Positions 12,051-23,149 of a stretch of DNA of 64,000 bases are shown one piece after another. Origin of the DNA: Nematostella vectensis (taxonomy: Eukaryota; Cnidaria; Anthozoa; Actiniaria; Edwardsiidae); contig NC_064040.1 in assembly GCF_932526225.1 (NCBI RefSeq), positions 13,430,856 to 13,494,855 on the forward strand. Reading direction: 5' to 3'. Each line of letters opens with the position of its first letter. Positions within the stretch are counted from its first letter, which is position 1. The notes beneath the pieces were generated by a model. The model saw only the letters and a list, made by a program, of their open reading frames with translations. It was not told the DNA's origin and did not search any database. The position numbers and the translations under genes are program-made.

Positions 12051-12082
12051 TTTCGGCAGGCCAATAACCTGCCTTCTTCAGG
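12051..12082 (-). ncRNA. hairpin motif CTGAAGA...GAAA downstream of the Penelope endonuclease
   Basis: The minus strand reads CTGAAGA, an extra A, the hairpin GGCAGG-TTATTGG-CCTGCC and then GAAA. This is the same arrangement as in the 9.2-kb element. No stem I is seen around it, so it is at best a hammerhead relic. Confidence 0.35.
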
Positions 12083-12917
12083 TTATGAGTTACAATGGCA
12101 TGTTACAGCTAGTATATGTACAAAGTTCATTGATGATTAACTAACAAAAGGTAAAAACAGTAATTGAGTAAGGAGATGATAAATAGGGTGGTGTGGATTA
12201 CTAAACAGCTAAACGGTTTCCTCACCGGGTTCAAGAGTGCCAGCGCGAGCTATCAGTGTGGCTTCTCTTGCTTTGCGAATGGAGCCGCGGTTATTTCTTA
12301 TTTTTTCAATAGGTATGAGCTCTATGTCAGTAGCGGAGTGGTTAGGTTTTAAAAAATGTTCAGCGGCGTGGGTTGGTATGGATCGAGATTGGGAGTCTAC
12401 AGTTCTGCGGTGGTCATTAAAGCGTTCTTTTAATTTGCGTTTAGTTTCCCCAATTTATTAAAGGTTACGGCGGTTAAATTGTAGTATTGCAGGTTATGTG
12501 GGAGGTTATGGGTCGTGTTTTACCTGTTGAGAAAAATGTTTAGCTTGTCAGGCCATCAGTTCTAATATAGGGGCAGGTTAGGCAGTTTTTCCGCAACGGA
12601 AAGCACCGGCAGGTTGGTTGTTGGGAGAGCGGTCGGAAGGTAGCTTGGCTGTCGCGGAGGTTAGGTGAGCGGCGAAAGGCGACAAGAGGGGGCTCAGTTA
12701 AAACCTTATGGCATCGCTTAGACGAGAGTAGCAGGTTGTAATTTCTACGGATTATGTCGTTGATGTTAGGTAGTGTAGGGTTAGTAGTGACAAAGGGGAT
12801 GCGACGGGAGTTTTTGTGGTTGTTATTATTAGGGCGTAGGGCGTCAATGCGGGAAATGTTCGCCGCGCGTAGGATTTGTCTCTTGAGAAAAGCGGGTTTA
12901 TAGCCACACTTGAGGAG

Positions 12918-13768
12918 TTAGTTGTTGAGTTCATTGCAGCAGTTATTAAAGATTTCTTCTGTAGAACAAATGCGGCGAATACGGAGGGCGAGGCTACAGG
13001 GGATAGCCTTTTTGGTGTGATAAGGGTGGCAAGATGAAAAAAGAAGGTGTTGGTGTTTGTCAGTAGGTTTGGAGTAAAGGTCAGTTTCGATTTTACTATT
13101 AACAAGGTAGACATTAACGTCAAGGAAAGGTACATTGTTATAGGAGTGGGAGCTTGTAAATTTAAATAGACCCTCAGTCCGTACAACAAAAATATCGTCG
13201 ATGTATCTTAACCACGGGGGTTTGTAAGGCGCGTCACGCAAAGCGTTGGTTTCACATAGGCCAAGAAAGAGACAGGCGAAAGAGGGTGCCATGCGTTTGC
13301 CCATTGCGGTGCCGTGCTTCTGGAGGTTGTGTTTGTCATTAAAGGAGAAGTTGTCATTTGGAGGATCATGCGGATTAAATCACAAATAGTGCCAGCAGGG
13401 ATGGGGTTAGTGTTACATGTGCGAAGGAAGTGGTAACAAGCGTTGATGCCATCATTATGTGGAATATTAGTATAGAGGGTAAAGACGTCGAGTGTGACCA
13501 AGAGAGAGTCTGTTGGTAGGTTGCTGAGTGTTAATAAAATGTTTAAGAAGTGGTTAGTGCCTTTTACGTATGATTGAAGTTTACTTACTGGAGGTAGTAG
13601 TCTACAAATTCTGAGATGCGCGGTGGGGTGGGGGTTGGAGGAAATAATAGGGCGTCCAGGATTACCATGTTTGTGTATTATAGGGAGTATGTAAAACCGT
13701 CCAGGTTTAGAGTCTTTGGGCGTGAGGTAGGATTTAGTGTCCTGATTAATTATTCCGTCCGTGTGCAT
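12918..13768 (-). pseudogene. Penelope-type reverse transcriptase, broken
   Basis: The first block (13768 to about 13340) contains GRFYILPIIHK, then GRPIISSN and the strand SLLVTLDVFTLYTNIP, in which LDV is the first catalytic aspartate region. A frameshift near 13300-13340 moves to a second frame with the GTAMGKRMAPSFACLF motif, RYIDDIF (the YxDD-equivalent catalytic pair), then FLDVNVY and TDLYSKPTDKHQHL, all typical of Penelope-like RT. It then loses frame before the endonuclease domain. It would act in nuclear target-primed reverse transcription, but this copy cannot make an intact enzyme. The family call is firm; subfamily is not assigned. Confidence 0.8.
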
Positions 13769-13769
13769 T

Positions 13770-15060
13770 CGGTTGATGTGTTCTAAAATGCAGAATCAAT
13801 ATGTGCTCAGAGTAACAACCTTATTATTGCTATTGATCATTAGTGTAATTCTCTTCCTAATAATTCATTGGGTATTATATTCTTATATGTATACACTAAA
13901 ATTTAAGAACATCGTTAAAAACATATTCAGGCTTAAATGTCCCAAAAATAAGAACGGCCAAACCTCAACTAAACGTTCTTATAAAAAAAAAAAAGACAAC
14001 TGAAGAGAAGCAGGGTAAAATAATGGCGCTTTCCGTTCGAAAAAGAAAACATTATTTACGTAAACGTTAGCGCTTGAAAGGGTTATCATCGCGGAAAATC
14101 GGTTATCATCGCGGAAAACCCTCTCCGTTCGATGATCGGGCGCCATATTGTATTCTATGCCGCACGGTCGGGGGCGAGCGCAAAAACGGACGCAGGGCAG
14201 AGTGGAAAGGAGAGAGGGAAGAGAGAAAAAACTTCCCTCTCTCCTTGTCGGTTGAAGGGTATCCAACCGATAAAAAAGGGCACTTTTTTTTCTTGTTGTT
14301 CCAAATTGGATAAAATAACGCAAAACCAGTTTCTTTCTTATAGCCTTGCATATTCTCTCTAATCTTCGCTCATAGTATTCCTTTTTAGAAATAACTAAGA
14401 AACCTGTTTAAAGGGGCAGTATGACGATGTTCTTAAAATACGTCCTCTAGCGCGGAAATGTAAAGATCAAGCGTTAAACTATCAGGTTCCAAACGCTCCA
14501 AGTGAAATATCGAGTGGAAGTATGCTGAAATACAGCAATTTTTGGCCGCCATTATTCAGTTGGAATCGAACGATCGAACGCTGTGATGTCACTTGTCCCC
14601 AAAATCAAGCTATGGGATGGAATGCCTCGCTCTAAGTCGCAAAAAATCACAGCACGCACAGAGATTGGGATGAGGATTTAGCCAGAGAATTCAGCGCAAT
14701 ACGATTTAATCAATGCAAGTACCCCCAAATTGGATAGGCTAGAGGTCTGTCGTGCTGAAACGTTGAATAAGCAAGCTAAAAAGTGGAAGGAGAAAGCCCT
14801 GAAACAGAAAGACTAAAGCCAAGTAACAACCGTCTTGACTTGTGAATTACCCAAAACAAACTGCATGATGGAGAGTTAAGAATACGATCTTACGAGCTCA
14901 GAAGAACGATGGGAACCCAAATAATATATATCTCAGTTGTGTGACACCATATGAAGAGAAGTGCAATGTCCGGTAAAAAAATAATAAAAACTTTACGGGA
15001 AAAAGTTAGTTGTTTCCTTATGTTTGTACAGCGCCTTTTTACAAGCGCGCGCCATTTTGA
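13770..15060. other. region without a firm gene
   Basis: A hydrophobic + strand frame near 13800-14000 is AT-rich and unconvincing. Around 14050-14300 a GC-richer block has a doubled GGTTATCATCGCGGAAAA motif and a hairpin GTCGGTTG/CAACCGAT, possibly a small mobile element. One short coding-like exon is listed separately. Confidence 0.35.
14681..14816 (+). CDS. possible 3'-terminal exon of an unknown gene
   Basis: After an AG at about 14679-14680 the + strand is open for about 44 codons to a TAA. It has a coding-like composition (DRLEVCRAETLNKQAKKW) and a lysine-rich helical end. I do not recognise the family and found no companion exon upstream. It could be chance. Confidence 0.2.
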
Positions 15061-15065
15061 TTTTG

Positions 15066-15979
15066 AAAGGCACCCCTTTGAAATGAAAGTCCGAATGTGA
15101 AAGTACAGCTCCGCAATACTTTACTATAATTGAAAAATTGGTTGTTTTCGATTTCTTGCACTTATGTCCTAAAACTACACTACCCTTGCTACATCACTAG
15201 CCTAATGCTACATCTAAATTTAGAACAAAAGAAATTAGCTGGACTTGAAAGTATTCATGACAAACATCATGACAAAGCAGCTTTGTGGATTCAGTTTCAG
15301 TTTCAGTTTCAGTTTCAGTTTATTGTTTTGTCACTTAATACATTTTTTTAAATAAAGATAATTATAATAATTTACATAGTGTGACAAGGAGGACCGTAAG
15401 AAACCGCAATATGTGATTATATAACAAAGGCACCCCTTTGAAATGAAAGTCCGAAAGTGAAAGTACAGCTCCGCAATACTTTACTATAATTGAAAAATTG
15501 GTTGTTTTCGATTTCTTGCACTTATGTCCTAAAACTACACTACCCTTGCTACATCACTAGCCTAATGCTACATCTAAATTTAGAACAAAAGAAATAGCTG
15601 GACTTGAAAGAATGTATTCATGACAAACATCATGACAAAGCAGCTTTGTGGATTCAAATATTCAGTAAGTTATATTACTTATTCACCATATGTGATTATA
15701 TAACAAAGGCACCCCTTGGAAATGAAAGTACGAAAGTGAAAGTACAGCTCCGCAATACTTTACTATAATTGACAAATTGGTTGTTTTCTATTTCTTGCAT
15801 GTCCTAAAACTACACTACCCTTGCTACATCACTAGCCTAATGCTACATCTAAATTTAGAACAAAAGAAATAGCTGGACTTGAAAGAATTTATTCATGACA
15901 AACATCATGACAAAGCAGCTTTGTGGATTCAAATATTCAGTAAGTTATATTACTTATTCACCATATGTGATTATATAAC
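15066..15979. repeat. tandem repeat of about 280 bp, three copies
   Basis: Copies start at about 15066, 15426 and 15705, each opening AAAGGCACCCC. They share long near-identical stretches. The first copy is lengthened by a (CAGTTT)n insertion at 15292-15322 and some AT-rich sequence. There is no coding frame. Confidence 0.85.
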
Positions 15980-18900
15980 ATTTTAACTAATGACATCACA
16001 TACTCACCATATTTGTGAGTGTGGAAATAGTTTTGATTTAATATCAACCACGATCAAAACTTTACAACAACAATTTATTGTCAATTCACAATTGAATTAA
16101 GTTAGTCTATGTTACTTGACTAAAAAAAATCCAAGTTGATAGCTATTAATTACAGCATCACTATTTGTTCACTTACCTGGTACATAGAATCTGGAGAAAC
16201 TTCCATTCATATTTGTATAGACATATTTGTATATGAGCATATTTTCATGAAATTGACATTAATAAAAAAATATTTCAAGACATCTTCCCAAAATAGCAAT
16301 CACATGGATTCTTCATAAGTTCAACAACTCCTCCAGAGATTGGTAAATGATGTACAGTAGGAGTTTATAGAATCTAAAACCAATAACCAACAACAAAGTT
16401 TGAAATAATAACAGCAGTATAAGTCTTTGTTTTGGTGTTGATCTGTACAGGACCCGAAATGATCCCAGGACCCGAAACGATCCCAGGACCCGAAATGATC
16501 CCCAAAAGTACCCCAACTGATCCCGGGACCCGAAACGATCCCCAAGAGTCCCCGAAATGAACCCCAAGGAATTGCAGTAATGGACAAACAAATAGAATGT
16601 GGGAGGATTGGCTTTCAGTTTTAGAAACATATGAAACATTTTAGCATCATTTTTGTCACTATCCAGAAATTTGAATTAACTAAAACCATAGTTTTAAGAT
16701 TTTTATATACGACTGCGCGGGAAATACAGCTTTCGACAGGCTTGGTTGAGTCAGCAATTGGGGTCAAATAAAAATTCCCGTGATGGTAATTTGAAGAACC
16801 AGGCGTGAATAAATAATTTATACATAACAAGCCATAAACGAATGTCTTCACAGATTAGACATGCCTCTGCTTTCCCGTAGGAAAATGTATGTTTCTGTTC
16901 GGTGAATGAAAGACCTATCATAAAGAGAGATAGAGAGAAATCATGCAGTGGTGTACGCACTAAAAAATAAGGAAATTCAAAACTCACATATTGCTTTCAA
17001 CAAAAGCCACATCTCTTAATATTTTGCAACGGTAGTAAAAGGGTTGTTCGAGTGCATTACTCAGTGTGCTTTTGTCATTCCATCTTCTCGGCCAAACCGG
17101 CTGTCGGTAAATATTCGCTCGTGTGAACATGGATTTCACTGAAAATCTTGAATATCATTCTGTTCCCCCAGCAGAATTTTCAATATATTGCATTTGGCCA
17201 TTATATTTGGCGATTCTTTGAGTGGGATCCCTGTACTATTTTATTATACCCTATCTAACACACTTCACAAAAAGCCACGAATAATAATAAAATCATCAGA
17301 ACAAATAGATTAGCTCCATATTTTATTTAATTTCCCATGCATTAGAATATTTTGTGACAGTCTTCAAGCTAACTATTTTTAGATAGTTTAAAAGGGAGCT
17401 TATTACAAAATAAAAAAATTAAAAAAGACCAAACTTTTGCTGCAAACTGTGTTAGGCAGAGAGGGATTAGAGGGAATGAGCATAGTTGTGCCAACACACT
17501 TCTGACACACTACAGTAACTCAAGAACAATCTGAAAGATATCTTGTTAGGAGTCGTACCCTGAAATAGAATAAACAAAATAATTAGAATCTTCTGAGGTA
17601 GTGGCTAAATCATAATCTATTGAAGAAATTCAAAGACTTTCAAGAAAATACATCAGGACAGCAGAGGTTCAATTTTTAAACAAAGACTTCAAACTTCATA
17701 TTCATGCTAATGAAATGAAACTAGAAAGTAACTTATAATTTAAACCTGTTGCCAGTTTCTTCAACTTTAACATTTCTAATTCTTTGGGAGATGCAACTTT
17801 CTTTGTTTGTAATAACAAAATGAGCTTTAAACATCCCTGTTGGGCTGTCCCTGTTACTTAAATGTATCATTTTAAGTCATGTTCTTCTTTGCATTCAAGG
17901 CCATTCTCTTTGGCCATACTTATAGTTTTCAGTCTTGGTAAGTTAACAAAAAATAAACAACATAGACAACAAGACGTCTGGTAGACTTTTTGCTAGGATA
18001 TTCACCAGAAATAGAGAAATAATTTAAATAAAAATTGTAAGTGCGAATATTTGTACAAATGCCGTGAGCTGTTTAGTTAGTAAATTAAGTTTAAATTTTA
18101 ATTAAACTTAAAAGTTTTACTTTTATGGTGTATAACTCATACCTAACCTAGTAGAATCTAAACCAAAAACTTTATATAGAGGCTCCTACTTTGAAGGCTT
18201 AAATAGCAGTGTCGATGGACAAATAATAAATAGAAGAAATTTATCAATAAAGCGTGCGGTACATTAACCATTTGTAATTCACGATAACAAAACAATTCTC
18301 ACTCGATAAAAATTCAAGCATATCCAAGCCATCCTAGCTATCGTCTATTCCATAATAATCAATCGTCCTCTCAACCATAGAGTTTTATTAATTCCAATTA
18401 TTCTTGATTCTAAGTTTTTTGGGTTAAAATGATATAATATTTTTGGGAAGTTTGTCATGGCTAGTGTAGAGGAGTCTGCCGCCATTTTGTTTATCGAGTC
18501 ATCTCTTCTTGTTGTGTGTTGTACGGTTACTTATCTTTGTTTTTTGACGCTCATTCAATGATTTAACAAAGAGCAAGAACTAGAATTGAGTTCTTTGTTT
18601 GAAATAGCACCATTGATTCAAATGCAGCATGGATCCGGTCGAAAACTCACCTTGTAGAGGTGGACTTGTTGATTCCTTTCGTGTTGAAATTACGCACGTG
18701 GTCGGCAGATGATCGCTTTTTATAGCAGACGCTCGTAATTTCAAGGCAGTTTTCTTCCGCTACCAGGGGTTTAGAATGCGAAAGGTTACTTCTGGATCTC
18801 GGTCAGGTAATCAAATTTAAAAACAGGCCCGTCTTTCTTCCCATAACCGCTCCATATTGATGTTTGGAGGCCAGACACCAAGTATACACGTCTATTTGCC

Positions 18901-18980
18901 AATGGTTCTGAATGTAATGAGCCGACTTGTTTGGGACAAGTGATGTCGTAAGTGCCCTCCAAATCAAGCTAGCTCAAGCA
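15980..18980. other. AT-rich intergenic region
   Basis: A minisatellite lies at 16449-16565. I see no exon with supporting splice sites or recognisable protein similarity. A short minus-strand frame beginning with an ATG in a CAAAATGGCGGCAGAC context near 18485 may mark a promoter or first exon, but nothing confirms it. Confidence 0.35.
16449..16565. repeat. minisatellite with GGACCCGAAAYGATCCC unit
   Basis: About six degenerate copies of an 18-bp unit, GGACCCGAAATGATCCCA, occur in a row, with the later copies interrupted. Confidence 0.75.
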
Positions 18981-18987
18981 ATGGAGG

Positions 18988-18988
<1 letters not shown>

Positions 18989-19024
<36 letters not shown>
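18989..19024. repeat. poly(G) tract of about 36 bases
   Basis: An uninterrupted run of G lies just left of the GC-rich gene island. Such tracts are length-unstable and often mis-assembled, so its length may not be exact. Confidence 0.9.
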
Positions 19025-19027
<3 letters not shown>

Positions 19028-19243
19028 GGGGGTTTCAGTGAGCCCGGCTCCCAGTTTTCCGTGGCCTGGGGTATACCGGCTGGGGAAGCAGATAGGGTTT
19101 CACGTACATAGACAACTGGGGCAACTGTGTATACATTCCGTAGACAATCCAGCGCTGAAGTCGTCTCGTGACCTTGTGTAATCGCAATCTAAACGTTTCG
19201 AGAACGTTCTGTATGTAGAGTCGTAGAATAAAACCACTCAAAC

Positions 19244-19360
19244 ATGATCGTGTTGTCGCATTTCGTAGCATACGCTATATACGACCTCCTAACCCCCTCT
19301 TGGGTGAAAGAGCTTCGCGATATTCGTAAACAAGCCGGTAATCTAATCACCTTGTGCTAG
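19244..19360 (+). pseudogene. short coding-like fragment at the left edge of the island
   Basis: An ATG at 19244 opens 39 codons with a helical composition (TPSWVKELRDIRKQAG) before a TAG. It may be the remnant of another island gene; too short to assign. Confidence 0.25.
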
Positions 19361-19465
19361 GACCTGAGGGCCGTGAAAACGTAGAACGTGGATTGGACCG
19401 CCACCCTACGGAGCGCGGAATAACCGTTTTTCGGCCGTAAATTCAAAGCCGCTAGAGCGTGGCGT

Positions 19466-20100
19466 TTAAACCTGAGTTTTACTCGGACACCTCGCTCCCG
19501 AACTCTTTTTTATCTTTTCGCGTGTCTCCAGGGACTTTCTCGGGGGCCCTTTCTTGCTTTTTTTCTCACGCGATACGAGGCCGTGTCGGGCTCTGATAGT
19601 GGCCTTCAGCGCGTAGTATCTCTCTTGTTCCCGAAGTATTAGCTGAAACTCTTCGTCTAAGATATGCCCGTTTTGCAGAGCCTTAGAGACCAGCTCGCTG
19701 ATCGAATTTTTCTTATTCTCCGCTAAAACCATCGTGTTTTCGTGTTTAGCCACCTTGCTCGTAAGATCTCTAGAGACCATCCCTGCGCCTACGCCCACGA
19801 CACCGATCATCCCAGCGATCCCTGCCAGCGGACCGCCGATCAGAACCCCTATCCCACTCAAAGAGACTCCTACCCCAACGCTGGAAAGCGCCCCTGCAGC
19901 GGTGCCGGGTACCACAGACCCAGCATGGGTAACGGCAAAGACGCGCTTTTTCCGCACCTGTCGATGATGCGTATCTCGTTGTCTAGAACCGCCTGAGTGT
20001 CACATATTTTCTGAAGTCGGAAGCTTTGCACGTCGCCGCCGCTGTGCGTACTGGGAAGCGAGGGGTATACGGCAACACCGCTAACGTCGCTGTTTGCCAT
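19466..20100 (-). pseudogene. island gene A: small membrane-active protein with glycine-rich hydrophobic core, frameshifted
   Basis: The minus-strand frame starts at an ATG (20100) and runs about 40 codons. It then shifts frame near 19960-19980 into a 160-codon segment ending at 19466. The second segment has about 65 residues dominated by Gly, Val, Ile and Ala, enough for two membrane-spanning or fusion-like helices. A charged region with an LILREQERYYALK helix follows, and then a lysine-rich tail. The start overlaps the end of gene B. I do not recognise a named family. It is broken by one frameshift. Confidence 0.5.
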
Positions 20101-20793
20101 GTTTGTTACGTCGGAGCTGGGTTAGCTCTAATACAAGGCGAACAGGCTTGCCCTTAAAGTCCACCCGTCTACCGTAGTTATCCCTTATCCATATTTGGAT
20201 ACTCTAGACGAACTCAGAGGAAGTTGCTGCGACACAAACGGGGATGTCGGGTCCATAGACGACTTTCTCTTGCGGTCTCCCGCGGGTTTCTAGGCAAGCG
20301 AGAACGTTTGAAGGCTCGCCTAAGGAGAGGCATTGCGTGCGATCTACGATATCGCAGCAGATGTATAGGGCCTCTATTTTCGGCAAAGCCACCTTAAGTG
20401 GGGGTCCCCCAAGGGCAGTGCGAGGCCCCGCTCCCCCAACTGATTGTCTTTAGCCTCTAGGCCAAATAGTGCGCAAAGCTCGGCATTCATGAACGCAACG
20501 CCATTGGACATAAAGGCGATTTCCCCCGTGAGGGGATCCAGCTTCGCGGTCAGAATCTTGCTTTCAGCGCGGTTGATCGTTTCCACGATGGACTCGGCCG
20601 TGTGGTGCCTGGCTGGCAGAGTAGCGATGGGCGCGAGGGCGGATATAGTCGTTATCTGATGCTCCCGCTCGAGATTATACCAGCTGTTAAACAGCGAGCA
20701 CTGCCGGAGCGCCACGAAGCGTGGGCGCCTTATCGGCCGCTCGAAGTAGAGCGTCTGTTCGCCTTTGGTGAGCACAGTATGTAGGACCACCAT
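20084..20793 (-). pseudogene. island gene B: possible beta-rich structural protein, broken
   Basis: The frame starts at an ATG at 20793 on the minus strand and reads about 135 codons. It then shifts near 20380-20390 into a second frame, passes an in-frame stop near 20200, and continues with a strand-rich segment (IRDNYGRRVDFKGKPVRLVL) to a stop near 20084. The composition (alternating hydrophobic residues, a central NSWYNLE block, the ALYICCDIVD strand) suggests a beta-sandwich structural protein. This is inference; I know no function. At least one frameshift and one stop disable it. Confidence 0.45.
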
Positions 20794-20801
20794 TGTATTG
20801 A

Positions 20802-22281
20802 ATACAGCCCGCCTTCGTGTTTAATAGGACTGAGCATGGATTGGGAAGGCTGGCGGATGCTGAACGGACGGAAGAGACGAAAAAGGCGGCAACTGCGGCG
20901 GGAGCCTCTATAGCCGAACATATCAAACACGCTATAGCCGAACAAATCAAACACGCAAAATCCGGTTTCCCTAGGTCTCTGACCCTCGGGCAAAAGCTAC
21001 TCTACGCCGTGCCCGCGACCCCCGTGAAGAGCACGGCCTCAGACATCACCCCACTGCTCACGCAGCTAGAGATACACGTGGCTGAGGACAAATCATTCAC
21101 GACTAGGGTCCGAGACATATTCAAAGAGACAGTGATCTCGCACAAGTCCGTCAAGGAGTCTCGCCGGTGGCTATCGGAGCCTTCCTATGGCTGCTGGCCA
21201 CAGCAACTCAACTTTGCGGTCTGGTGCGCAACCGCCGGATGCGGGGTGTCCCTAACCGACCCCGCTTTTGCCACGCTCCCCTCTGTCATCAGGGGATTTC
21301 TAAGGTTTCACGTCTACTTTACCACGCGGAGGATACTCTACGAGCTCGGTGCCCCCCTGCCTGGCGACAGCCCGTTCACGCAAAAAGATAACCCCTACAA
21401 AAAACAGCTTTCGAGCGTCTATGTATAGAGTTCGGTTTACCGCGTAAGCCGGACTTCCGATGGAAAGGTGGGCGGAACCACGGGCTAGGCGATGTGTTTG
21501 TGTTCTACCCGGGGGAGGGGTATCGCAACGTGCACGTGATCAGTGGCTACGACACGGCGGCGGACGAGTACCCGAGCCACCTCAATCTGTTTAGCGACGA
21601 AGGTGGGACGTACAATAGTGGGAAGCAAGTGGGTTTCATACGCAACGACGACCACGGGGGCGTGCAATATAGCTGGTTTGCGCCTCCCAAAGGTGAGGGG
21701 CTGACAAAAGCAGGGCTAGGGAGACCCGACCGCTCGGTCGAGGCGTTCGTCTACACAGTGCTTGGCGCGCAGGTGAACGTCCGTTCCTCTATCGCGGGGG
21801 CCGGACATGAAGGCGCAGGCGGAGTTCACGAAGCTGCGATCATAGAAAACGACATCGCTCAAAGCGTGCAAAGGTAGCAGTTAGCCGTGAAGGAGGCCAA
21901 GGTGAGACTGAGTCTTGCGGTCGCACCAGGAGTGTGGCTGATGCCGAGCTGGTGATAAACACGCAAAGCGTCGTGGGCTACAACAATTAACTGCAGAAAG
22001 CCACAGACTCCATGACGCTCGGCGCAAACGCGATCAACACCGAGACAAAGCCAGTCGGTGCTCATAACATGGCCGGTGGGCATCCTAGGGTGCAACACGT
22101 GACCAAGGACCGCGAGGTGCAAAGCAAGGCCGTAGTGCACGCAGAGGGCGCGGCGCCTGCCCCCTCTTTGCGTATGCGCGGCATGACATCGCCCGGACCG
22201 GGCGAAAAAAGTGAGCACACCGACATAAAGGCGGGGTTGTCGGCACTCGCGGTGGCCGCGGCGTATTACTTGTTCCGATGA
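20802..22281 (+). pseudogene. island gene C: large protein with hydrophobic C-terminal anchor, multiply broken
   Basis: The + strand is open from about 20802, without a clear ATG at the start, and runs to a stop at 21428. Homogeneous coding-like sequence continues in another frame to a stop near 21875. A further frameshift near 21945, a stop near 21988 and a last open block lead to 22281, ending in an alanine-rich hydrophobic helix. The first third includes a WCATAGCG motif and an RFHVYFTTRRIL helix. Codon use and composition stay uniform across the breaks, so this was one gene of about 480 residues. Its function is unknown. It is divergent from gene B and convergent with gene D. Confidence 0.5.
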
Positions 22282-23149
22282 TTGCTTTGCATTCGCGATG
22301 CTGCCTACTAGCCCAGGGAGAAGCTCGCCTAGCTTTTTCCCGATAGCCTTAAGCCCGTTACCGACCCCTCTGGCGACGGAGGAGAGCGACTTGCCGAGCG
22401 ACGTCACAATGGCCGCGATCGTCGTCGCTACGGCCAACCCGATAGCGGTGACGGTAAAGCCGTACTTTTTGAAGATGGCTTTGATGCGCTCTCTGAGCGG
22501 CTTTTGGTTCTCGGGCTCTCGGTTTTCGCGTTCTAGTTCGTCAATCTCGGATAGCCTTTCCTCGTTGCGTGCACGGGCCTCTTGGCGGCGACTCTCTGAC
22601 GTGTTAGGGTCGTCGATGGTCTCCCTGTCTGTGGTTACCACCCCTTGCAGCTCTTGGACTCGTTCTGTGTTCTCCTGGATGACAGCGTCTATCTCTGCCA
22701 TAGACCCCATCGCCAGCTTGAAGCCTTTCAGCTTCGCAACGTCCTGTCGAACGCCCACGTTCTCATTGAACAGCTGTCTTGGTTTAGTCCAACCTCCTTT
22801 GCCGAGGTTGCGAAGCTGTATTAGCGTCTTTCCCCTCTGGTCTGACTGGAACCGTATCAGATTCTCGTTAAGGTCTAGGTATTTCTCCATGAGGGACTGG
22901 AGACCGAGTCTTGTCGCTGCACCCTCTGTGGTGGACGAGGTTTCAGCGGTCGTTTGCGTCCGGGCCCCCCGCGATGACGTGCTCGTCATTGGGATCGACT
23001 CCCCATCGTCGGGGTCAAACGGGATAAGGGGCGTCGTCTCGTCGTCCCTGTCTTCGGCGGACGCACCCGGCAAGGTATCGTCAATGTCAACGTCAACATC
23101 ATCGATGATGCGTAAATCATCATCACGTGATATCTTAGCGCAAGTCCTC
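22270..23149 (-). pseudogene. island gene D: coiled-coil protein with C-terminal hydrophobic region
   Basis: The minus strand is open from about 23149 downward. It begins with an acidic region and a TTPLIPFDPDDGE segment. A long helical, charge-rich part follows (about 100 residues, with RRQEARARNEERLSEIDELE), then a hydrophobic segment (FTVTAIGLAVATTIAAIV) and a glycine-rich amphipathic helix. The open frame continues to 21859, but below about 22270 it only mirrors gene C and should not be counted. No in-frame ATG precedes the acidic start, so the original start is lost or split. I do not recognise the family. Confidence 0.5.

Larger units (their letters stand above)
12003..13768 (-). mobile_element. 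Penelope-like retroelement, 5'-truncated and mutated
   Basis: A minus-strand reverse transcriptase (13768 down to about 12900) is followed by a Cys-containing linker (GHKACPIC type, about 12590) and then a heavily mutated GIY-YIG region at 12160-12480. A hairpin motif at 12051-12082 follows. The copy starts abruptly at 13768, so the N-terminus is missing, and frames change at least once near 13300. Confidence 0.75.

Noticed and set aside
13761-14003. Hydrophobic + strand ORF with two possible membrane segments
   Set aside because: AT-rich DNA readily gives Leu/Ile-rich frames; it abuts the truncated Penelope copy and ends in poly-lysine from an A-run.
18345-18490. Minus-strand ORF MAADSSTLAMTNF of 46 codons
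   Set aside because: The start context is attractive, but there is no domain, no splice partner and AT-driven composition; not enough to call a gene.
21859-22269. C-terminal third of the 404-codon minus-strand frame
   Set aside because: It lies antisense to the coding-like + strand gene C and loses the composition of gene D, so it is run-through of an open frame.
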